A DNA stretch of 64,000 nucleotides from Gammaproteobacteria bacterium. GTDB taxonomy: Bacteria; Pseudomonadota; Gammaproteobacteria; UBA9339. The stretch spans positions 1 through 64,000 of the forward strand of contig JAFGXA010000057.1 of NCBI GenBank assembly GCA_016936855.1, read 5' to 3'. Below the pieces are notes generated by a model. It saw nothing but the letters and a program-made list of their open reading frames with translations, ran no database searches and had not been told where the DNA came from. Below are positions 62,458 through 64,000 of this stretch, in pieces; positions within the stretch are counted from its first letter, which is position 1; every line of letters begins with the position of its first letter. A program made the position numbers and the translations under genes.

Positions 62458-62923
62458 CTATATAAATTGTTTCCCATTCTGCTTTACGATCTAGCATTTG
62501 GCGAGCCATCTTTTTTGCACCTTCTAAATCATGAAATTTAGCGCCGCCACACTCGATTTCGTTAGCAGCTGGAACCTCGCTTGCATCGATAACATCATAC
62601 AAACTGCGCTCCAAAGCAGTAGCAATAACATCCCAGCTCTTCTCATTCATAACTATCAGATAAAAACCAGTGCGACAACCCATGGGGCTAATATCAATTA
62701 ATTGAGATAGATACTTGCGCAAATTAACCGCTAATAAATGCTCCAATGAATGCAGCACCTCTATCGGCATAAATTCTTTATTCGGTTGCATAAAACGTAT
62801 ATCGTACTTGTATACTTTATCTCCAGCAGACCCAGCAAATGTACCACACAACCTAATAAAAGGAGCTGCAAGTTTTGTGTGATCTATAGTAAAGCTTTCT
62901 ACAATATTCGTATTTTTTCGCAT
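62447..62923 (-). CDS. luxS: S-ribosylhomocysteine lyase LuxS
   Basis: LuxS cleaves S-ribosylhomocysteine to homocysteine and DPD, the precursor of the AI-2 signal. The 158-aa protein has FTIDHTKLAAPFIRLCG, the metal motif HSLEHLLAVNLR (His-x-x-x-His), DISPMGCRTGFYLIV with catalytic Cys83 or so, and ANEIECGGAKFHDLEGAKKM with the third metal ligand Cys. All active-site parts are intact. It forms an operon with mtnN. LuxS is not usual in Legionella or Coxiella as far as I recall. Confidence 0.95.
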   Translation of the reverse strand: MRKNTNIVESFTIDHTKLAAPFIRLCGTFAGSAGDKVYKYDIRFMQPNKEFMPIEVLHSLEHLLAVNLRKYLSQLIDISPMGCRTGFYLIVMNEKSWDVIATALERSLYDVIDASEVPAANEIECGGAKFHDLEGAKKMARQMLDRKAEWETIYIDEN

Positions 62924-62989
62924 ATCAATTCACCAAAGTTAATAGATCACGCTTCAAGCTTTGCATTAATATCAAAGATACAATTTAGA

Positions 62990-64000
62990 TTAAGTATCGT
63001 TAGATACTACAATAGATTTACATTTTGTTTCTTTACCAAATTTTATAGCAATCATACCTATAATTGCTGAAATCGGCAGCATCCATAATGCAAACCTATA
63101 ATCAGATACAGAATGCCATGGCATACCGTTCAATATCTTTTTATCCCATTGTGACTGCAATAAAATACCAAATAGCGGAATCAAAAATGCACCACCGGAC
63201 ATGATTAGCGATGAACCCATACCAAAGCCTGTTGCAATATTTTCAGGAAAATTACTTTCCGCAATAACAGGATAAGTTATTACCTGGGCGCTTGTGAAAA
63301 ATCCAATCGCTGTGAACAACGCGTAAATAACCATGTAATTCCAAGAACCATACATAAGGGTAAGCAATAGAATTAAAGTAACAATACCACCAACATACAT
63401 TGGAAATTTTCTTCGTTTCATCTTATCTGAAAACCATCCAAAGAAAGGCGAACCTGCCATTGCACCTGCGAATAAAAGCACATTAGCAAAGGAGGCTTGA
63501 GCAATTGTTAAATGTTGTACTTGTTGAAGATAATTAACCCCAAAAACAGCGCCTAAAATAAAAATTGGCATATTAAGTAAGCAAGTGTATATACCAAACA
63601 ACCAGTTTTGGCGATTAACAATTGTGTGTTTAATGCTGCCCCATAGAGAACGCAACATTTGCTTGTTCTCAACTGTTACTTCTTTTTTGATTTCGACAGG
63701 TGAATCTTTAATAACCAACAAAAACATCACAAAGAACAGAATACCTAAACCAGCATCCCACTGCATAGCATGCCTCCAACCAACAACTCCTACGAGCCAG
63801 GTTAATGGAGATTGGCTAACCATAGCACCCAAAAACCCTATGGTAACACTCAAGCCACTAACTAAAGCCATCTTCTCAGCTGGAAACCAATGTGAAGCCA
63901 GTCTTAATGGCACCATTAAACCAAATGCTCCAGCTATGCCGGTGAAAAAGAAACACCAAGAGGCAAATGTCAAACTATGAGTCAATGAAAATGCAAAAGT
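62990..64000 (-). CDS. MFS transporter (N-terminus beyond the window)
   Basis: The frame runs open to the right edge, so the N-terminus is missing. At least 336 residues with about 10 membrane segments are visible, including AFGLMVPLRLASHWFPAEKM, GLSVTIGFLGAMVSQSPLTW and the loop FFGWFSDKMKRRKFPMYVGG between helices 8 and 9. It resembles the MFS protein at 47987-49270 in layout. The substrate is unknown. It lies 66 bases downstream of luxS's start region on the same strand. Confidence 0.85.
   Translation of the reverse strand, partial: TFAFSLTHSLTFASWCFFFTGIAGAFGLMVPLRLASHWFPAEKMALVSGLSVTIGFLGAMVSQSPLTWLVGVVGWRHAMQWDAGLGILFFVMFLLVIKDSPVEIKKEVTVENKQMLRSLWGSIKHTIVNRQNWLFGIYTCLLNMPIFILGAVFGVNYLQQVQHLTIAQASFANVLLFAGAMAGSPFFGWFSDKMKRRKFPMYVGGIVTLILLLTLMYGSWNYMVIYALFTAIGFFTSAQVITYPVIAESNFPENIATGFGMGSSLIMSGGAFLIPLFGILLQSQWDKKILNGMPWHSVSDYRFALWMLPISAIIGMIAIKFGKETKCKSIVVSNDT

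Overview
The window is about 64 kb of an AT-rich gammaproteobacterial chromosome. A dotD-dotC-dotB block of the Dot/Icm type IVB secretion system, a mevalonate-pathway gene, PPi-type phosphofructokinase and the rpsF-rpsR-membrane protein-rplI-dnaB-alr block point to a host-associated member of the Legionellales (inference from gene content; no rRNA is present). Unusually for that order, the window also carries a bacterial microcompartment (BMC) locus and the [FeFe]-hydrogenase maturases HydE and HydF. This suggests a fermentative, perhaps anaerobic, lifestyle.

Layout. 0.2-7.1 kb (minus strand): a ten-gene BMC operon with shell proteins BMC-H, three BMC-P and two BMC-T (one PduT-like), CoA-acylating aldehyde dehydrogenase, PduS-like flavin/Fe-S protein, deoxyribose-phosphate aldolase and a class II aldolase. 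It is bracketed by transposase relics: a RAYT pseudogene holding two inverted REP palindromes, and a transposase tail whose 20-bp end repeat supplies the stop codon of the last BMC gene. 8-13 kb: uvrD, engB, a PfkB-type kinase, miaA. 13.2-16.4 kb: a GCS2 ligase / ATP-grasp pair and a ComEA-like protein. 16.6-21.5 kb: a chaperone-usher cluster. 21.5-23.8 kb: hydE-hydF, with a palindromic element inserted in frame in hydE. 24-28.3 kb: ribosomal/replication block. 28.4-31 kb: Fic protein with a palindromic operator-like site, a methyltransferase, a YbhB-like protein.

31.2-35.8 kb is the most intriguing stretch: glycosyltransferase, SemiSWEET-like protein, a 76-nt tRNA-like element with encoded CCA, a cyclodipeptide synthase (CDPS) homologue, a PAS-PAS histidine kinase and a response regulator, all on the plus strand with overlaps or short gaps. 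CDPSs consume aminoacyl-tRNAs, so a non-canonical tRNA-like element 29 nt upstream of a CDPS gene, followed by a two-component pair, is a candidate undescribed cyclodipeptide signalling module.

35.8-45 kb: tRNA-Pro(CGG), tRNA-Lys(UUU), PPi-phosphofructokinase, cardiolipin synthase, a fused mevalonate-diphosphate decarboxylase/IPP isomerase, ruvA, dotB-dotC-dotD and gspE. 45-52.8 kb: lpdA, an alpha-type glutamine synthetase with a structured leader, an MFS transporter, a deacylase, a secreted protein with one propeller-like repeat, and small enzymes. 52.8-58.9 kb: an N-type ATPase operon apparently without atpR. 59-64 kb: YjdF-like protein, proC, an acidic exported protein, a SagB-type nitroreductase, mtnN-luxS (with a changed catalytic position in MtnN) and an MFS transporter running off the end.

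How the parts may fit (inference): the BMC would split sugar phosphates to aldehydes and oxidise them to acyl-CoA. It has no visible alcohol dehydrogenase or phosphotransacylase, so electrons could leave through PduS/PduT and might end on a hydrogenase matured by HydE/HydF. No gene-free stretch exceeds 300 bases. The larger gaps (8432-8512, 16352-16605, 31045-31185, 46419-46632, 50299-50489, 61529-61719) hold the repeats, leader and promoters listed, and otherwise nothing I can identify.
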